A program made the translations under genes and the position numbers. A model generated the notes under the pieces. The model made no database searches and was not told the origin of the DNA. It worked only from the letters and a program-made list of their open reading frames with translations. A DNA stretch of 64,000 nt from Dipteronia dyeriana. Its lineage: Eukaryota; Streptophyta; Magnoliopsida; Sapindales; Sapindaceae. The stretch covers positions 33,034,074 through 33,098,073 of the forward strand of contig CM065299.1 in assembly GCA_032871835.1 (NCBI GenBank). Reading direction: 5' to 3'. The stretch's first letter is position 1. Every line of letters begins with the position of its first letter. Positions 11,433 to 23,401 of the stretch are shown one piece after another.

Positions 11433-12827
11433 GATTTCTGAACAATAACAAAATATTATATAAGTAAATAATCACAATAAAGCTCTTTCGAATATTTATC
11501 TTGAATTACATATACAATAATTCAATCATAAAATTCAACGGTGATCCAACACCCATAAATGTCACGCCTCATTTGGGAGTTCACACCATTTACTAGTTTG
11601 ACTAGGTCCCACCTAATAGTTAACATAACAACCAACATTTTCAATTTTATCCTTGCAATTTTATTAACAAGATCTCTTGGGAGGATATTAATAAAATTAC
11701 ATTGAGTGTGTTACCAAGTTATCGACCTTCAATATAATCCCTCACGAATATCCCTTCCTTGAGAGAATATATCGTTTGGGCTAATTGTCTAGTCTATCCT
11801 TGTAAGGAAGTATCTTGCTAAATTCCATTCATGAATACCTCTTGGAAGGTTATTACATGAAACATAAAGCTCAACCAAACTTGGAGGCCGTAGGTGTTCC
11901 AAAACACCTTCTCCCACTCAATTATTAAAGGCATGTGATCAAATTTCAAGGAATGATTTACCAAGTTATCTGGATGTCAATTTAGATACCTAAACCATTG
12001 AATGCATGTTTATACCAAAAGAGATATATGAGTGGCACTCATATTCTATATTACATGTTATCAAACAACGACAAACATTGCAATATTTACAAAAATATAA
12101 ATAGCTACAATTTGGGTTCATCCTAGAAAAGCAAGTAAATTACATGTCTTGGAATACAAAAAACTCCTTTCTTGCCGAACAAGTCTTCACAAGATATTCG
12201 TCATTTGGACTCCCTCAGCTGCCTTCTATAGGCATGCACACCCTTGGTTCCCTAACCATGGGTGTGTGCATGCCACAACCCCATAAAGGGCTGCCATGCG
12301 CAGCCCATGGCTTCCATAGGGCTGCCGTCCGCAGCCCATGGCTTCCGTAGGGCTGCCGTCCGCAGCCCAAGCCACAACAAAGTGGCCGCGTGCTCTTTGC
12401 ACGCACGTTTGTTGCTACAGCTCGCACGGTCCCAAACTTGTTCCGGTTTCTTCCAATTCTTCAAACCTTTGAGTCTTTGATACTTGAATGTAATACAGAA
12501 GAATTTAAAATAAAAAAATACTGCATGTTTTTTTATTACAAAAACAAAATATAAAAAAACTTAGCAACTACCAAGAAGAAAATTATGGCAATAATAGACC
12601 ACCCTTTTTGTTACAATCTCAAAACAAAATTATATTGAAATTCTATAACTAAAATTGAACAATGACAAACCACATATAAAACATATATATATATCCATAC
12701 ATTCCAATGTATATATATATATATATGTGAATGCCTAGAACGCGCTCTCTTTTCAAAACATGCATATATACAACAAAAAGAAAAAGATTCACGAACACAT
12801 ACATCAATTAATCAAGGGTACAACTAG
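11433..12827 (-). other. COP-D untranslated leader
   Basis: This is the stretch between gag and the primer site. It is AT-rich apart from a GC-rich tandem block (12216-12390). No coding similarity is visible. (AT)n runs are at about 12685-12727. Confidence 0.6.
12288..12370. repeat. 31-bp tandem repeat in COP-D leader
   Basis: Three near-identical units begin GGGCTGCCRTSCGCAGCCC at 12288, 12319 and 12350, a 31-bp period. Each unit contains the inverted halves GGGCTGC..GCAGCCC, so each can form a short hairpin. A related GTGTGTGCATGC-type palindrome lies just upstream (about 12229-12275). Confidence 0.88.
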
Positions 12828-12839
12828 GCTCTGATACCA
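12828..12839 (-). promoter_or_regulatory. Primer binding site of COP-D (tRNA-iMet type)
   Basis: Minus-strand TGGTATCAGAGC, two bases inside the LTR edge at 12842. It is an exact match to the usual initiator-tRNA complement. Confidence 0.92.
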
Positions 12840-12841
12840 AT

Positions 12842-15061
12842 TGTAGGGAAAATTGCGCAACGGAAGTGTGAAAAATCAAAATTAGGGTTTCACTATAAAT
12901 AAATAAAAAACCCTTTTAATAACAAGAACCTTAACCCTATATTAATTGATGTATATAAAAGTATCTTACCTTTTCTCGTGAAGATTGAACAAGCGCCGAA
13001 TTGAATCCGCAGGATCTACCAATCCAATCACGAACGTGAATCAACTAGGAGTGTGGGCTCCCTTTCTTTAAATTGTATACCTGAGGATGGAAACAAACAA
13101 AGTCTTTTTCTTTGTTAGTTACAATTATCCTCTAAGAGAAAAATCCAAGAACGTCCGGTCACTTGTGAATTATCAATCTACTCGACTGAAACTCGCGTGA
13201 ACCCATTTTGATGTAAAGGATACTAGTGTACTATCAAAAACAAAAACGTTCCCATTTTTTCTCTTTTTGGCCGAATTCACACCCTATATCATAGAGTTGA
13301 TTGAATTTTATCTAGAGTAAAATACTAAATTTTTCTCTCTTGCTAAGCAATATTATCTCTAAGAAAATACTTAGGTTGGCCGAAAATTTCACTCTAAGAA
13401 TCATAGGGCTGGCCGAATTCATCAAGGGGATATATATAGGATCACAAATCCTCTCCTAAGAAGGATTTACTTGGTTGGCAATAATCTTTTCCTTAGGTGG
13501 ATTTAATTGGTAGTTAAGAATCCTTTTCAAAGAAGAAATCTACTTTACACCAAGACTCCTAATCCAACTCATTAGAGTATTTGTAACAATATTAAAGACT
13601 TCCTAATTTGACTAGAGAAAATAATTCATATTATTTATCTACTTATCAAATATAATCTTTAATATTAATTATTCTACCAACAATAGTATAATACTAGGAG
13701 ACCATCTCCTACTAGGAAAAAGATTTTGACTTTTAATTAAATAATTAATTAATTACCAAATTACTTAATTTCCATTTAGTTAAATAATAAAATAAAAATT
13801 ATCATTAAGCTAAACTATATAGCTTTGCCGCCCAACACCATCATATAGGCACATATATTATTTTTTTCTATTTTATTAAATTTGTTGGACCTTAATAAAA
13901 AGTCCGCATGTGAACTAGACCCATTCTTACAGAAAGAAACAAGTCCACATGTCTTAATACAATTCTAGATGGACCCCTAAATTGGTCCGGTAGAATATAT
14001 CAAGTGATCCATGCAAGTTCGTGTGGATTGGGGATCTTGGCGGGCGATGTAAATTTAAGCTCCAATAGACACAACCCAATCACAATCAACAAATGATTCA
14101 CTTAGGTCCGATCTATTAATTTTTGTTCATTCCACTAAAGAACTAAAATTGAACTCTTAAATAAATATAGAATAAGTTAATATTTTTCATTCATACCCTA
14201 AACAATCTTAATGGAGAAAGTCTATCCTCATAAAGAATACCAGTAACCGCCAAGAGCTCATAGACCGCCTATAGCTCTCAAAGTTACCATATTTACTCAT
14301 ATGACCACATTTTGAACTTGAATATTTTGACTTGTCCAGAAGCCATGTTTCAATAGACACTATTGAAAACTTAATGTTAAGATTTATTATTCAGTGCCTC
14401 AAAACATCCATATAATGATATTCTAATCTCATTTAATAAATGGAGCCACGATGTCCATATCTATAAATGAAGCCCTCTATCGATTAACAAATGAATACCA
14501 CCAAACTATCGAGGATAGACTATGCTATACAATCGTACTCAATGATAGCTCAAATGATAACACTTGTAACCATAAGTCCATCATTTATCCTAGGATTGAT
14601 ATGGACTCTCCGATTGTCTTCAAATGAAAACTTTTATCCATTGACGGTTCTAGATAAAGTATTTCATTGTGATCCAATTCAGTGCACCCAGTGTACTAGA
14701 TTCTTTTGCCCAAAGTCACCACACTTTGATGATTTTAGACTCATCATAACACATTTGATACCACTCAAATGCTAGCATTAGAATCTACAACTTTGACAAC
14801 CTTTTAGCACCCAACCTTTATCTTAAGTTGTGAATATTATTCAAGACTAACTAAATATATGTGTCTACCTTATACATATCTAGATGTATGAAAAATTCTT
14901 TTTTTCTCATAGTCTTTTGACCTTATGATTATTTACTTTTGACAATTATAATAATTAAACTATAAGTGCTATAAGATTTGTTAAACTAGAAACCACTTTA
15001 TTAAAATAAAAAGATTGTCAAATACATTTTTATATTCTTCTTATCGAGCATAATCCCAACA
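12842..15061 (-). repeat. 5' LTR of COP-D
   Basis: A 2.22 kb LTR, TG at 12842 to CA at 15061 on the plus strand, followed by the TSD TGTAC. Transcription runs leftward. A TATA box (minus-strand TATATATAT in 13430-13438) is well placed for the promoter. The same TATA motif is kept in the 3' LTR. A further partial copy of this LTR family is at 56942-58552. Confidence 0.92.
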
Positions 15062-15066
15062 TGTAC

Positions 15067-15542
15067 TACATGACGAATTTTGCTTGTCGCTTCTTACCGG
15101 TAACCAGAATTGCTCCCAGTGCTTAGCTTAGCAAACCGGGGTATTAGTCATTCTTGCTTTAGGAATCTTGATACGTTAGGCGAAGAAGATCCTGGTAGGA
15201 AACTATGGCCACTTTCTCACCAGGTCTTTACAAATAGGCAAAACATAGGCGAATTCGACGTACCTGCAAAATAAATGAGCGATGGCAGAGCACAGAAGAG
15301 GATATTCCCTTTGTGGAATTTTCGACGCTCTAGTCAGTGTAAAATTTGGTAAGCGAGAAAGGTCACAAACCGTATTGCTAGATCATGTTGGATGAAACTC
15401 CAGTGGCTAATCTGAGAGCCTAAAATTTTTGTTCCTAGAATTGGTAGGCAACTATGCCACCCAGACCTTTCCTGGCAGGGTTGGCCCTACCATGGCAGTA
15501 GGATGACCTTTTGGTTATTCTGGTCTCGTGATCTAACAGGTA
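15067..15542. other. TAT-G interior, no gene seen
   Basis: This is the stretch between the COP-D target site and the first tandem array. No open frame of note, no recognisable protein motif and no repeat is visible. Confidence 0.5.
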
Positions 15543-16290
15543 ACTATGCTCTCACGCTCAAATCCCTCTTGGGAGAGGTCACCCTACCAAGGCATCGGGA
15601 ACGCTAGCTACCCTAGTCTTGAGATCCGAATGGCAACTTTGCACTTATACTTAGATCCCTTTTGGGCATGGTCACCCGACCAAGGCATCAGGAATGCTCA
15701 CGAGCTATCTTGGTCTCGAGGAAATCATTGTTGAAATACCATGGCATTCCTTCTGGAGGGATTAATCCAGTCCAAGACATCATGAGGGCTATCTAGATAT
15801 ATCCTAGTATTTTGATTCGAATGGAAACTATGCACTTACGCTCGGTTCCTTCTTGGAGGAGGTCACCCAACCAAGGCATCAAGGGTGATAAGGGGGCTTC
15901 CTTGATCAACCCCTGGTCTCGAGATCTAGATGGTAACTATGCTCTTAAGCTCAGATCCTTCTAGGGGTGGTAGCTCGACCAAGGCATCAGGAATGCTAGC
16001 TATCCAGTTCTTGAGATCCGGATGGCAACTATGCACTTACACTTGGATCTTTCTTGGGGGAGATCACCCGACCAAGGCATCAAGGATGGCCTCGAGATTT
16101 GGATGGCAACTATGCTCTTATACTCAGACTCTTCATGGTGAGGGGTGGTGTCCGACCATGGCATCAGGGTAGCGAGGGGGCTTCCCTGGCTAACCTCTAG
16201 TCTCGAGGTGATCATTGTCGAATTACCATGGCGATCCTTCAGGAGGGATTAACCCAGTCCAGGGCATCAGAAGTGCTATTTAGCTCTCCA
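15543..16290. repeat. Tandem array (roughly 95-115 bp units) in TAT-G
   Basis: At least six imperfect units share CTATGCWCTTAYRCTCRGA, then TTGGG-GRGGT, CCGACCAAGGCATCA and GGTCTYGAGATC. They are seen near 15550, 15640, 15840, 15930, 16020 and 16110, and the same unit type recurs at 37520-37960 in TAT-F. Tandem arrays in non-coding internal DNA are a known trait of Retand-type Tat elements. Confidence 0.85.
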
Positions 16291-18340
16291 GGTAATGATG
16301 ATCCTCCTGGTGGGATTTGATCGGGTCCAGGGTATCTCGATCGTAGGTGAATGGTGATCATAGGAGAACTATCACGAAAATCAAAATTAAAAGAGGTATA
16401 AACTAGTGGTGAGCCGATACGAAGTTTTATCGATGCAAGGTGGTATCGGTTGGTAACTGGCCTCGTTCTAGGAGCTTTTTCACAAGTTGAATCTCTTTAG
16501 ATGATTTGCGTTATGGGTGTTGACGATAAAGTGACCTTCCGTAAAAAAGTGTTTTTCATTGTGAACCACTTACTAGGAGAAATCGTCTCACGTTAGGGTT
16601 ATCGCCCCTTTCATAGGGATAGTAGAGAGAATAGCGAACTTCTAGTCCCCAAGTGATGTAAGCGGTTTAGAAGTCTGCTCAAGATAGATAAAAGTTTTCA
16701 ATAATTATAATGAAGCTCGAGACCTCGCTACCAATGAACCATAAGAGGTTCTAAGCTCTTCCAAAATGGATCAGGGCACTGATGGCTCACTAGGGGGTTG
16801 AACGACCCGGTATAGATGTTAATGAGCCACTGGTATGATACTCTTTCAGAGCAAGCTGACACTATCGATATCGATGTTGAGCTCGGACAGGTCAAGAAGG
16901 ATGTATGCTCCTTCACAGCCTGCCAGGTAGAGCTGGCTCGACCTCCCCCTCTTTAGTGTCAATAATGGATGGAAAAAGGGAGGAGATGAATAAGAAAGTT
17001 ACCGAGATGGGTGTGTATGCTTCCACCGTGGCTGGCAAGTCTTGGGGCTACTGATACAGACCTTGGTGTAAAGTCCCATGTTGCAGCGGATGATCTATCC
17101 AAAGAAGAAGCTCTAGACCATCCTACCTCTCCACCACTGTTAAGGATGTACTGGACCAGACTGAAACTACCAATGAGGGGGAGGTTTAGACTGGTTTGGT
17201 TGAAGAGGACGATACCCGAGTTGATCCAACCCTGAGGAGGGTGGTGGTCTAGACTGAGATAGTCGAGGTTAAAGACATTCTTATTTATCCTGCTCAAATA
17301 AAGGTAACAGCTGAGATGGTTGCATAAGTGGCAGGTGAGCCCCTAGCTGATCTAGAGGTAGGTGTTTCGGATAGGGAAGCTGCCCTTTCAAAAGAGTTCA
17401 AACAAAGAGTATAAGGAATTGACAAAGGTAGCATATGGTGCAAGTGTTCTGGATGAAGTCCTGACCAAAGCTTGGGTAAACGCGGCTGTGGCACAGGTAG
17501 ATAGAGAGTTGATGCATATGATACGGAAAGACTCAAGTCTATATACCGTGCTTTACAAGGATTATTCTTAAGGAGGAAACAAAATCTGGAGGAAGAGCTC
17601 TAAACTCTACACAGCAACGTGGCTGCCTTGGAAGCCAAAACAGGTGCTTCTTTTACTGAATGATGCCATTTATCAGATGGCTCAAACTCTTCTTCACCTG
17701 TCTGACCTGAGCATCATTGAAGGATTGAACTAGGAGGTGACCATAGAGAAAGCTGTAGAGTTAGCTCATTTCGCTCCTACTGAAAATCAGTCATTTTTTA
17801 TCCCCTGGGTTCGCAGGTGATTAGGAGAACTTGGAGCCTATCTCTCCTCTCATATCTAGATGTGCTGGGTTAGGAACTACCTCAATATCCCTAGCTAATG
17901 TAGAATCTAAGGATGTAGGATAAGCTTCAAACACGTGTAACTCTCCATTTGAACCTGGTCAAGGAGTTAGAAGTCTAGATCGATCCTATCGAAGAATTGG
18001 AGGTCCGAACTGGTCCGACAGATGTGGGTTACTGCAGAAGCTTGAGATGCATGTGGGGATTCAAACCTGTATATTTGTCTGTCTAAATCTATCAAGAAGG
18101 TTGAGATCCAAACCTTTCTCACCATGGAAGTGGAGGTCCATACTGAATCCATAGTGATGGAAAAGGTCTCGATCAATCCAGCTGAAGAGATAATGGACCG
18201 AGCTGATTCAGGCTGACACGACCAAAGTGAAGAAGCTTGCTCTGAGGTAGCAGTGCTAGGGGATGATAGTTCTTCCTATATCTAAGAAGTACAACTAGGG
18301 AGGAAGGACCTTCCATTGTCGATGAAACTAACCCGAGAGG
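16291..18340. other. TAT-G interior: degenerate, partly duplicated, no identifiable gene
   Basis: Only short open stretches occur (for example 17011-17235 and 17362-17571 on the plus strand, under 75 codons), none with a domain I recognise. The segment around 17420-17570 (CAGGTAGATAGAGAG, then a GAAAGACTC motif) recurs about 1.2 kb downstream at 18620-18780. The segment at 18120-18360 recurs about 0.87 kb downstream at 18990-19260. The sequence was therefore built partly by duplication. The plus-strand composition (Glu/Lys-rich readings broken by stops) could be remains of an antisense gene like that of TAT-F, but I cannot align them. Confidence 0.45.
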
Positions 18341-19441
18341 TGGATCGGAACCGCGATGGCTAGCTAGGGCGTTGAATGGCCTGGTACAAATGGAAAGGAA
18401 CTATCAGCCTTGTACTAGATACAAGGAGGCTCTAGGACTTACAGTGGTGCTATTGCTGCTCCAGATGCTTGCTCAGGCACGTAGGAGGCCTCACTGAATA
18501 AGGAAAGCCTCCGGGCTCATCTCGAATGAACCGGGACTCCGGATGGAGCAGAGCCATCAGTATGATGCTCTTTAAGAGCAGGTTGATGCTGATAAAGTTA
18601 AGCTTGAGTACACCAAGCGGGTGATGATTAAGATAATGAGGGGAGTGATCATCCTGAGCAAAGTCATGACCAGAGCTAAGGCAACCACGACTAAGATACA
18701 GGTAGATAGAGAGCGGGTGTAGTGTGCATATGATATGGAAAGACTCGAATCAATGCTCCGTGCCTTGTAAGAACCGCTCTAAAGAAGATCATGGAGAAAA
18801 CTGAGAGTTTATTAGGTTCACTCTCAATGAATCTGGTCCATCACAAGCCATAGGGTGCACTAATGATGAGGAATACATGGTGCCCATCTCCACATTCATG
18901 CCAGACCGTACTAGGGTAGAATCTATCTCAAAGTCCCCTACTATAAGTAGGTGATGCATGAGGGGCTTTAAGCCTGGCTACCTCTCTATCCGAATATGTC
19001 AAAGTAGAGGTCCAGACTGGTGTTACCAAGGTAGGAGAGGTAGGAGAGGTAGGAGAGGTATGAGAGATCCTGATTGATCCAACTGAAGAGATGAAGGTCA
19101 ATACTGATTGAAGCTGATCCAACCAAAGTGATGGAAGCTGGCTCCGAAGTAACTTATGGGATGATGACCCATCTTTCAACCAAGCAATGGGACTAGGGAG
19201 GAATGAGCTACTACTATCGAGGAGACTAACCAGAGAGGTGGATCGGGACCAAGGTAGCTCTCTAGGGAGATGAATGGCCACATACAAGTGGAGAGGAGGC
19301 ACCATCCTAGTAACTGTCCAAAGAAATACTTGGGATCCTAAAGGTTCCCGCGACTGAGAGAAGGCTTTGGACCCCTCGAAATGAGCAGGAACCATGGTGA
19401 CTCACTTGAGCATTGGATGGCCCAATATAAATGGAGAGGGG
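18341..19441. repeat. Tandem array (about 145-bp units) in TAT-G, left part
   Basis: Units carry a GTTGAATGGCCYGGTACAAATGG-like core, seen at about 18372, 19264 and 19406, and an earlier one near 16797. The spacing of the last two is about 142 bp. The array continues after SIRE-E (28881-29330), which landed inside it. Confidence 0.75.
19030..19064. repeat. 9-bp minisatellite GGTAGGAGA
   Basis: About four head-to-tail copies of GGTAGGAGA. Read on the other strand it gives a spurious Ser-Pro-Thr repeat peptide. Confidence 0.85.
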
Positions 19442-19732
19442 TGTAAGTTCCTCGGTTTTTGATTGGCTCATTTCGTTGACAACCAAATTTTGGGGATCAA
19501 TTTGTAAGAGTAGTTTAGGGCTTCATTGTTCACAACCAAGCTCAAGCAGCAAAGGTAAAATCACTAGCTTTACTTCATTGAAGAGATTTAGTATACACAC
19601 TCACACTCATGCATTTTTTTTTATTATCTTGCTTGCATGTTTATTTGCCATTTTGAGTGCCTTGCGTGTCTTATTTTTATTTGAGTGTTGAATGTATGTT
19701 TGTTCCTTAAAAAGAGGATTTTTTCCTCTTTA

Positions 19733-19995
19733 CCGCGGTTTATACCACTCTCTGTGCAGTGCCCCCACCGCGGACTGCACAGCAGTGTTTGCCAGAGGAT
19801 ACACGCTGTGTCTACCGCGGTCTGTGCGTGTTGCCTACGCCGCGTACTCCCAAGCAAAGTTTCAAAGAGGATGTATGTTGTCCAGACCACGGTCTGTGCA
19901 CGCTGCATGCACAGCAACCTACAGAGCGGCGTTGTCCAAGTGATACACCGCTCTTTGTGTTGCGGTCTGGACACTTACCTAGACCGCGATACAGC
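19733..19995. repeat. CG-rich repeated motif cluster in SIRE-E 5' LTR
   Basis: A motif ACCGCGGTCTGTGC, or variants of it, occurs at about 19734, 19768, 19814, 19888 and 19980, some with the symmetric core CCGCGG, together with repeated TGCACRGC. This is a marked GC island in AT-rich DNA. The 3' LTR has four to five decayed copies at 27721-27945, including TACCACGG and GACCGCGG. The sequence CCGCGG is rich in CG and CHG methylation sites. Confidence 0.75.
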
Positions 19996-20573
19996 CAGCG
20001 GTCCTAATGAGTTTTTGTTGCCTAACGCCCAAAACGATGCAGTTTCACTACATCATCTTCTTCCCAACTCATTTTTTAGAGCTTCCTAACCTATTTTTGA
20101 GAGAGAGATAAGGTTCTTTAGAGAGAGAAGCTCCAAGAAACCATTTTTACTCAACCATCCTTAAAATCCAAATCATCAAGCATCTTTCAAGCATGGGTTT
20201 CTTGCTTGTTCATGACTAGGTATTCTCTACATGTTCTAAACTCTATGTTTTCATTACTAAGACATGTATACCTAGGGTTTTAGTCTTTATTGCATATTAA
20301 TTGCTTGCTTGTATGATTAATTGTTTTTATGACATGCTTGTGTATTGATTATTGGTTGAGATGCATTAAATTGTGATAGCTCGCATTTAGGACGATTTTA
20401 CCCTTCTAGCTAATTCTTCTTGCCTTTGCATTTAGAACATTGATATCTAGGATTTGCTGTAATTGTCATTATTAATCCTAGATAAGCATGAATGACTTGA
20501 CCTAGCATTTTTGCATATTGAATATTATTTAATAATCACTTAGGTTGCCATTATCTCTTCATTGTTGGTTTAG

Positions 20574-20650
20574 CTTGTGGCTAAGTGGTTAGTGCACAAG
20601 GCTAGTGATCCAAAATCACTATTAAGGCCCGTTGGGTAGAGTAAAAGGGT
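20574..20650 (+). other. tRNA-like segment in SIRE-E 5' LTR
   Basis: TGGCTAAGTGG fits the pol III A-box pattern TRGCNNAGYNGG. About 30 bases on, AGTGA-TCCAAAA-TCACT forms a 5-bp stem with a 7-base loop, like an anticodon arm. No convincing acceptor stem or B-box is seen and position 33 is C, not U. It is present in the same form at 28530-28600 in the 3' LTR. It is not called a tRNA gene. Confidence 0.4.
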
Positions 20651-20934
20651 TAGTAACTGGAGGGTTAGACAGGAGGTCAACCTAGGTTATAAACTTTTAC
20701 TCAATAGTGGATTTTGAGGATCAAGGGTGGTGCTCTAAACAGCCCATGGTTTTTCCCATTTGGAGGGTTTCCACGTATACATTGCGTGTTGTTTTTGTTT
20801 TATGTTTGTTGTCTTTTATTTGAACATTTGGAGAATTGTTAATATTGATTAATTCACAAAATTGGTAATCTGTCGAATTAAAACCTATTCACCCCCTCTA
20901 GGTTATAGACACACACTTTCTAGGGAATTTCAAT

Positions 20935-20946
20935 TGGTATCAAAGT
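20935..20946 (+). promoter_or_regulatory. Primer binding site of SIRE-E (degenerate iMet type)
   Basis: TGGTATCAAAGT, two bases after the LTR end, differs from the TGGTATCAGAGC of the other copia elements here at two positions (both G/C to A/T). It fixes plus-strand orientation. Confidence 0.85.
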
Positions 20947-21071
20947 CGGTGCCTAGATATACTTAGGTGATCCGTGCATTGTGTGTATCTTACCTTGTGC
21001 ATTTTAGTTGTTTGCATTTTGTGTGTTGTATTTCATTTGCATCTTTATATCATTCGTTACCACCAAACACT

Positions 21072-22030
21072 ATGAGTGGAAACGGAAATAGTCATGAGGG
21101 AGCCTCTAGCACAAGACCCCCTTTGCTCAATGGGGTGAATTTTGCTACTTGGAAGGGCAAGATGGAAGCCCATTTTTGCCAAATAGATGAGCGTGATTGG
21201 ATGGCTATTGAAGATGGTTATACTCCTCCAACAATGATTACCGACGATGGTGTAGAAGCTCCTAAGCCCAAGTCTAGTTGGAGTACTCAAGAGTTTGAAG
21301 CATCCAAGTGGAACAACAAGGCTATGCATGCCATTGTTTGTGCTGTGGATGATAATCAATACAAGTTGGTCCAAAACACTAGAATTGCAAAAGAGGCTTG
21401 GGACATTCTTCAAACGGCACATGAGGGAACCGAGGTAGTCAAGGACTTAAAGCTCCAAGTCCTCCAAATGCAATTTGAGATGATTATGATGGAGGAGCAT
21501 GAATGCTTCAATGACTTCCAAGTGAAGTTGATGGATATTGTCAACCAAAGCCATCAACTTGGTGACCCCTATTCGGATAGGAGAGTCAAGCAAAATATTA
21601 TGAGGTCACTTCCGTCAAGGTTTGAATCAAATGTGACGGCACTTGAAGAGAATAGTGAGTACAAGAATATGAAGCCAAGTGAAGTCATTAGAAGACTTCT
21701 AGCTTATGAGTCAAAATGGAACACCTTACCCACTCCTTTAAAGAAGTAAAAGAGCATTGCCTTGAAGACCACTAAGGTTGAAGAAGATGAAGAGGACTCA
21801 AATGAAGAAATGGCCCTCATGGTTAAAAGATTCAAGAAATTCATGAAGTTTTAGAGGAAAGGTTTTGGGTCAAAGGGAAAGAAAGTGAAAAAGAAAACTC
21901 CCTTCAAGAAGATTGAAAAATTTCAAGAAAGTGACTCCAAGAAGGGCATTCAATGCTATGAATGCAGTGGCTTTGGTCACATTGCTCCAGAATGTGCAAA
22001 TTTAAAGAAAAAGAAAAAAAAAAGGGAAGG
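21072..22030 (+). pseudogene. gag: SIRE-E gag, capsid and first zinc knuckle, broken
   Basis: The start is chosen at ATG 21072 (MSGNGNSHEGASSTRP), because the frame upstream is LTR leader and the left-edge gag starts at the homologous ATG. The UBN2-type capsid region covers W-GKMEAHF, KEAWDILQTAHEGT and ECFNDFQVKLMDIVNQS to LLAYES. A CCHC knuckle CYECSGFGHIAPEC is at 21954-21995. Stops occur at 21747-21749 and near 21852. The frame is lost in the A-rich run at 22005-22022, after which the coding continues one frame over. Confidence 0.92.
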
Positions 22031-22970
22031 CAATGACGGCTACTTGGAGTGATAGTGAAGACTTAGATGAGGAAGAAAAGTCTTCGGATGATGAAAATAG
22101 AGTTGCAAACTTCATTGCCTTCACAACATCTCATAATGGCAAGGAAGTTGTGAGTGACAAGGAAGAAGTAGATGACTCTAGTGATGAGAGTACCTCTTCT
22201 AACTCTAGGTTTGAGATTGATGAGGAAATGGACTATGTAGACTTCATGAAGTTTTTTGAAAAGTCTAGATTGAAAAAGAAGACAGAGGTTCAAGAGTTGA
22301 AAAAGAAGAATCTAGAGTTGACTTTCAAGATTACCAACTTGAGTGAGAAGGTAAAGAGTGGAAAAGAGTTAGAAGAGAGTTTAAAGTTGGAGATTTTGAT
22401 CACTAAGAAGAGTGAAGAAAACTTGAAGATTGAGCTTAAAAAAATGAAAGATTTGATTGCCAAGATGTCATCAGGAACCGAGAGACTTGACAAGATGCTA
22501 TCATGTGGGAAGATTCCTAGTGATAAAATGGGCCTAGGATATGTGGAAGGCACTGATGCCACTTCCTTGAAGAAGACCATCTTTGTCAAGAGTCTAAATG
22601 ACAAAGAGGTTCAAGAGTCACACCAACAAATGAGATTGAATGAGGTTGGTGAATCATCAAAGCAAGCAAAAACAAAGTTTCAAGCTAAAACACATTCACC
22701 AAAAGCTAGAGCTCATCAAACAAGGCCACCCTCCAAGGAGCTCTCAAAATCAACAAAGGACCTTTCATCCACAACCAAAAGGAAGAATTAATTTGGCTCA
22801 ATCACAAAGGTTCTTTCAAGTAAGAGATTCGGTTCAACATCAAAGGACAACTCAAAGGAGAGGGAAGTCTTCCAAGCTTTCATAAGGATATGGTATGAAT
22901 TCCTATTTTACTCCCATTTGTCATTATTGTGGTGTTGAAGGTCACATAAGGCTGAATTGTTTTAAATTTA
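22031..22970 (+). pseudogene. gag: SIRE-E gag extension: acidic and coiled-coil region plus second CCHC knuckle
   Basis: Open from 22033 to 22791 in a frame shifted from the capsid part. Residues 5-75 are acidic (Glu/Asp/Ser). Residues 80-165 have the Lys/Glu/Leu heptad-like composition of a coiled coil (VQELKKKNLEL, NLSEKVKSGKELEESLK), and a Lys/Gln/Pro-rich basic tail follows. After a further frame change near 22790, a second knuckle CHYCGVEGHIRLNC is at 22919-22960. Sirevirus Gag is known to be extended with coiled-coil and extra zinc-knuckle sequence. The ATG at 22033 is internal, not a real start. Confidence 0.85.
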
Positions 22971-23099
22971 TTAAGTTGTGTCGTTTTGAAAGCATGATTG
23001 AGAAGAATATGCTTAGAAGAGCCAAAATGCATGCACCTAGGAATTTTAGAGCCAATGAACCCTAGGCTCCTAGAAATGACAATGTTGCTACTAGGTGGA

Positions 23100-23353
23100 C
23101 TAGAACAAATGAGTATGTTTGCCATGTGGCCCAAGCGAGGTTGAAGGCGAAAGCCTCTAACACTTTGTACCTTGATAGTGGTTGTTCTAGGCATATGACC
23201 AGAATCAAGAGTTTCTTTGAAACTCTTGTGATGGAGGATGGTGGATTTGTCACCTTTGGTGATGGTTCACGTAAGAAGGTTCTAAGAAAAGGAAATATTT
23301 CCATCCCCGGATTGCCCTCCTTGCCTAATGCTCTCTATGTAGATGGCTTGTAA
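23100..23353 (+). pseudogene. pol: SIRE-E aspartic protease
   Basis: The region carries the copia protease active site in YLDSGCSRHMTR and the flap-side motif VTFGDGSRKKVLRKG. It matures the polyprotein in intact elements. A stop at 23351-23353 (LYVDGL then TAA, where related elements read on into the integrase) cuts it off. It shares the frame of the integrase and RT further down. Confidence 0.9.
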
Positions 23354-23401
23354 GCCAGTCTCATTAGCATATCACATTTAAGTGATGAAGGGCTTTCGGT
23401 T

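Larger units (their letters stand above)
6286..15061 (-). mobile_element. COP-D: Ty1/copia element with TSD TGTAC, 3' LTR truncated
   Basis: TGTAC at 6281-6285 is repeated at 15062-15066, flanking an 8.8 kb copia element on the minus strand. In transcription order it has a 5' LTR (12842-15061), iMet primer site, a leader with tandem repeats, gag from 11432, zinc knuckle and protease, integrase, RT, RNase H, and a shortened 3' LTR (6286 to about 7650). It sits just inside the 3' LTR of TAT-G. Domain order PR-INT-RT-RH is copia. The gag type (MTPSLINIL start, Y-TWKRK motif) and LTR length over 2 kb suggest an Angela- or TAR-like family, which I cannot decide. Confidence 0.93.
19442..20932 (+). 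repeat. 5' LTR of SIRE-E
   Basis: A 1491-bp LTR, TG..CA, with the TSD at left and primer site at right. It contains the CG-rich motif cluster (19733-19995) and the tRNA-like segment (20574-20650). Compared with the 3' LTR it lacks the 17 bp that carry the TATA box (junction at 20049/20050) but keeps a 20-bp stretch and a 40-bp CG-rich unit that the 3' LTR has lost. Confidence 0.95.

Noticed and set aside
12144..12480. Overlapping 68-72-codon ORFs on both strands
   Set aside because: All are readings through the GC-rich 31-bp repeats of the COP-D leader.
15543..16290. CRISPR-like array
   Set aside because: Units are long and imperfect, with no unique spacers, in a plant nuclear context; it is a retrotransposon tandem array.
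18928..19395. 155-codon minus-strand ORF with Ser-Pro-Thr repeats
   Set aside because: The repeat peptide comes from the 9-bp minisatellite at 19030-19064 and the rest is from tandem array sequence; no domain.
20574..20650. A true tRNA gene
   Set aside because: No acceptor stem, no T-arm with B-box, and C at the position of the invariant U33; kept only as a tRNA-like segment.
22290..22604. 104-codon minus-strand ORF opposite gag
   Set aside because: It is a mirror of the Lys/Glu-rich coiled-coil coding of SIRE-E gag on the other strand.
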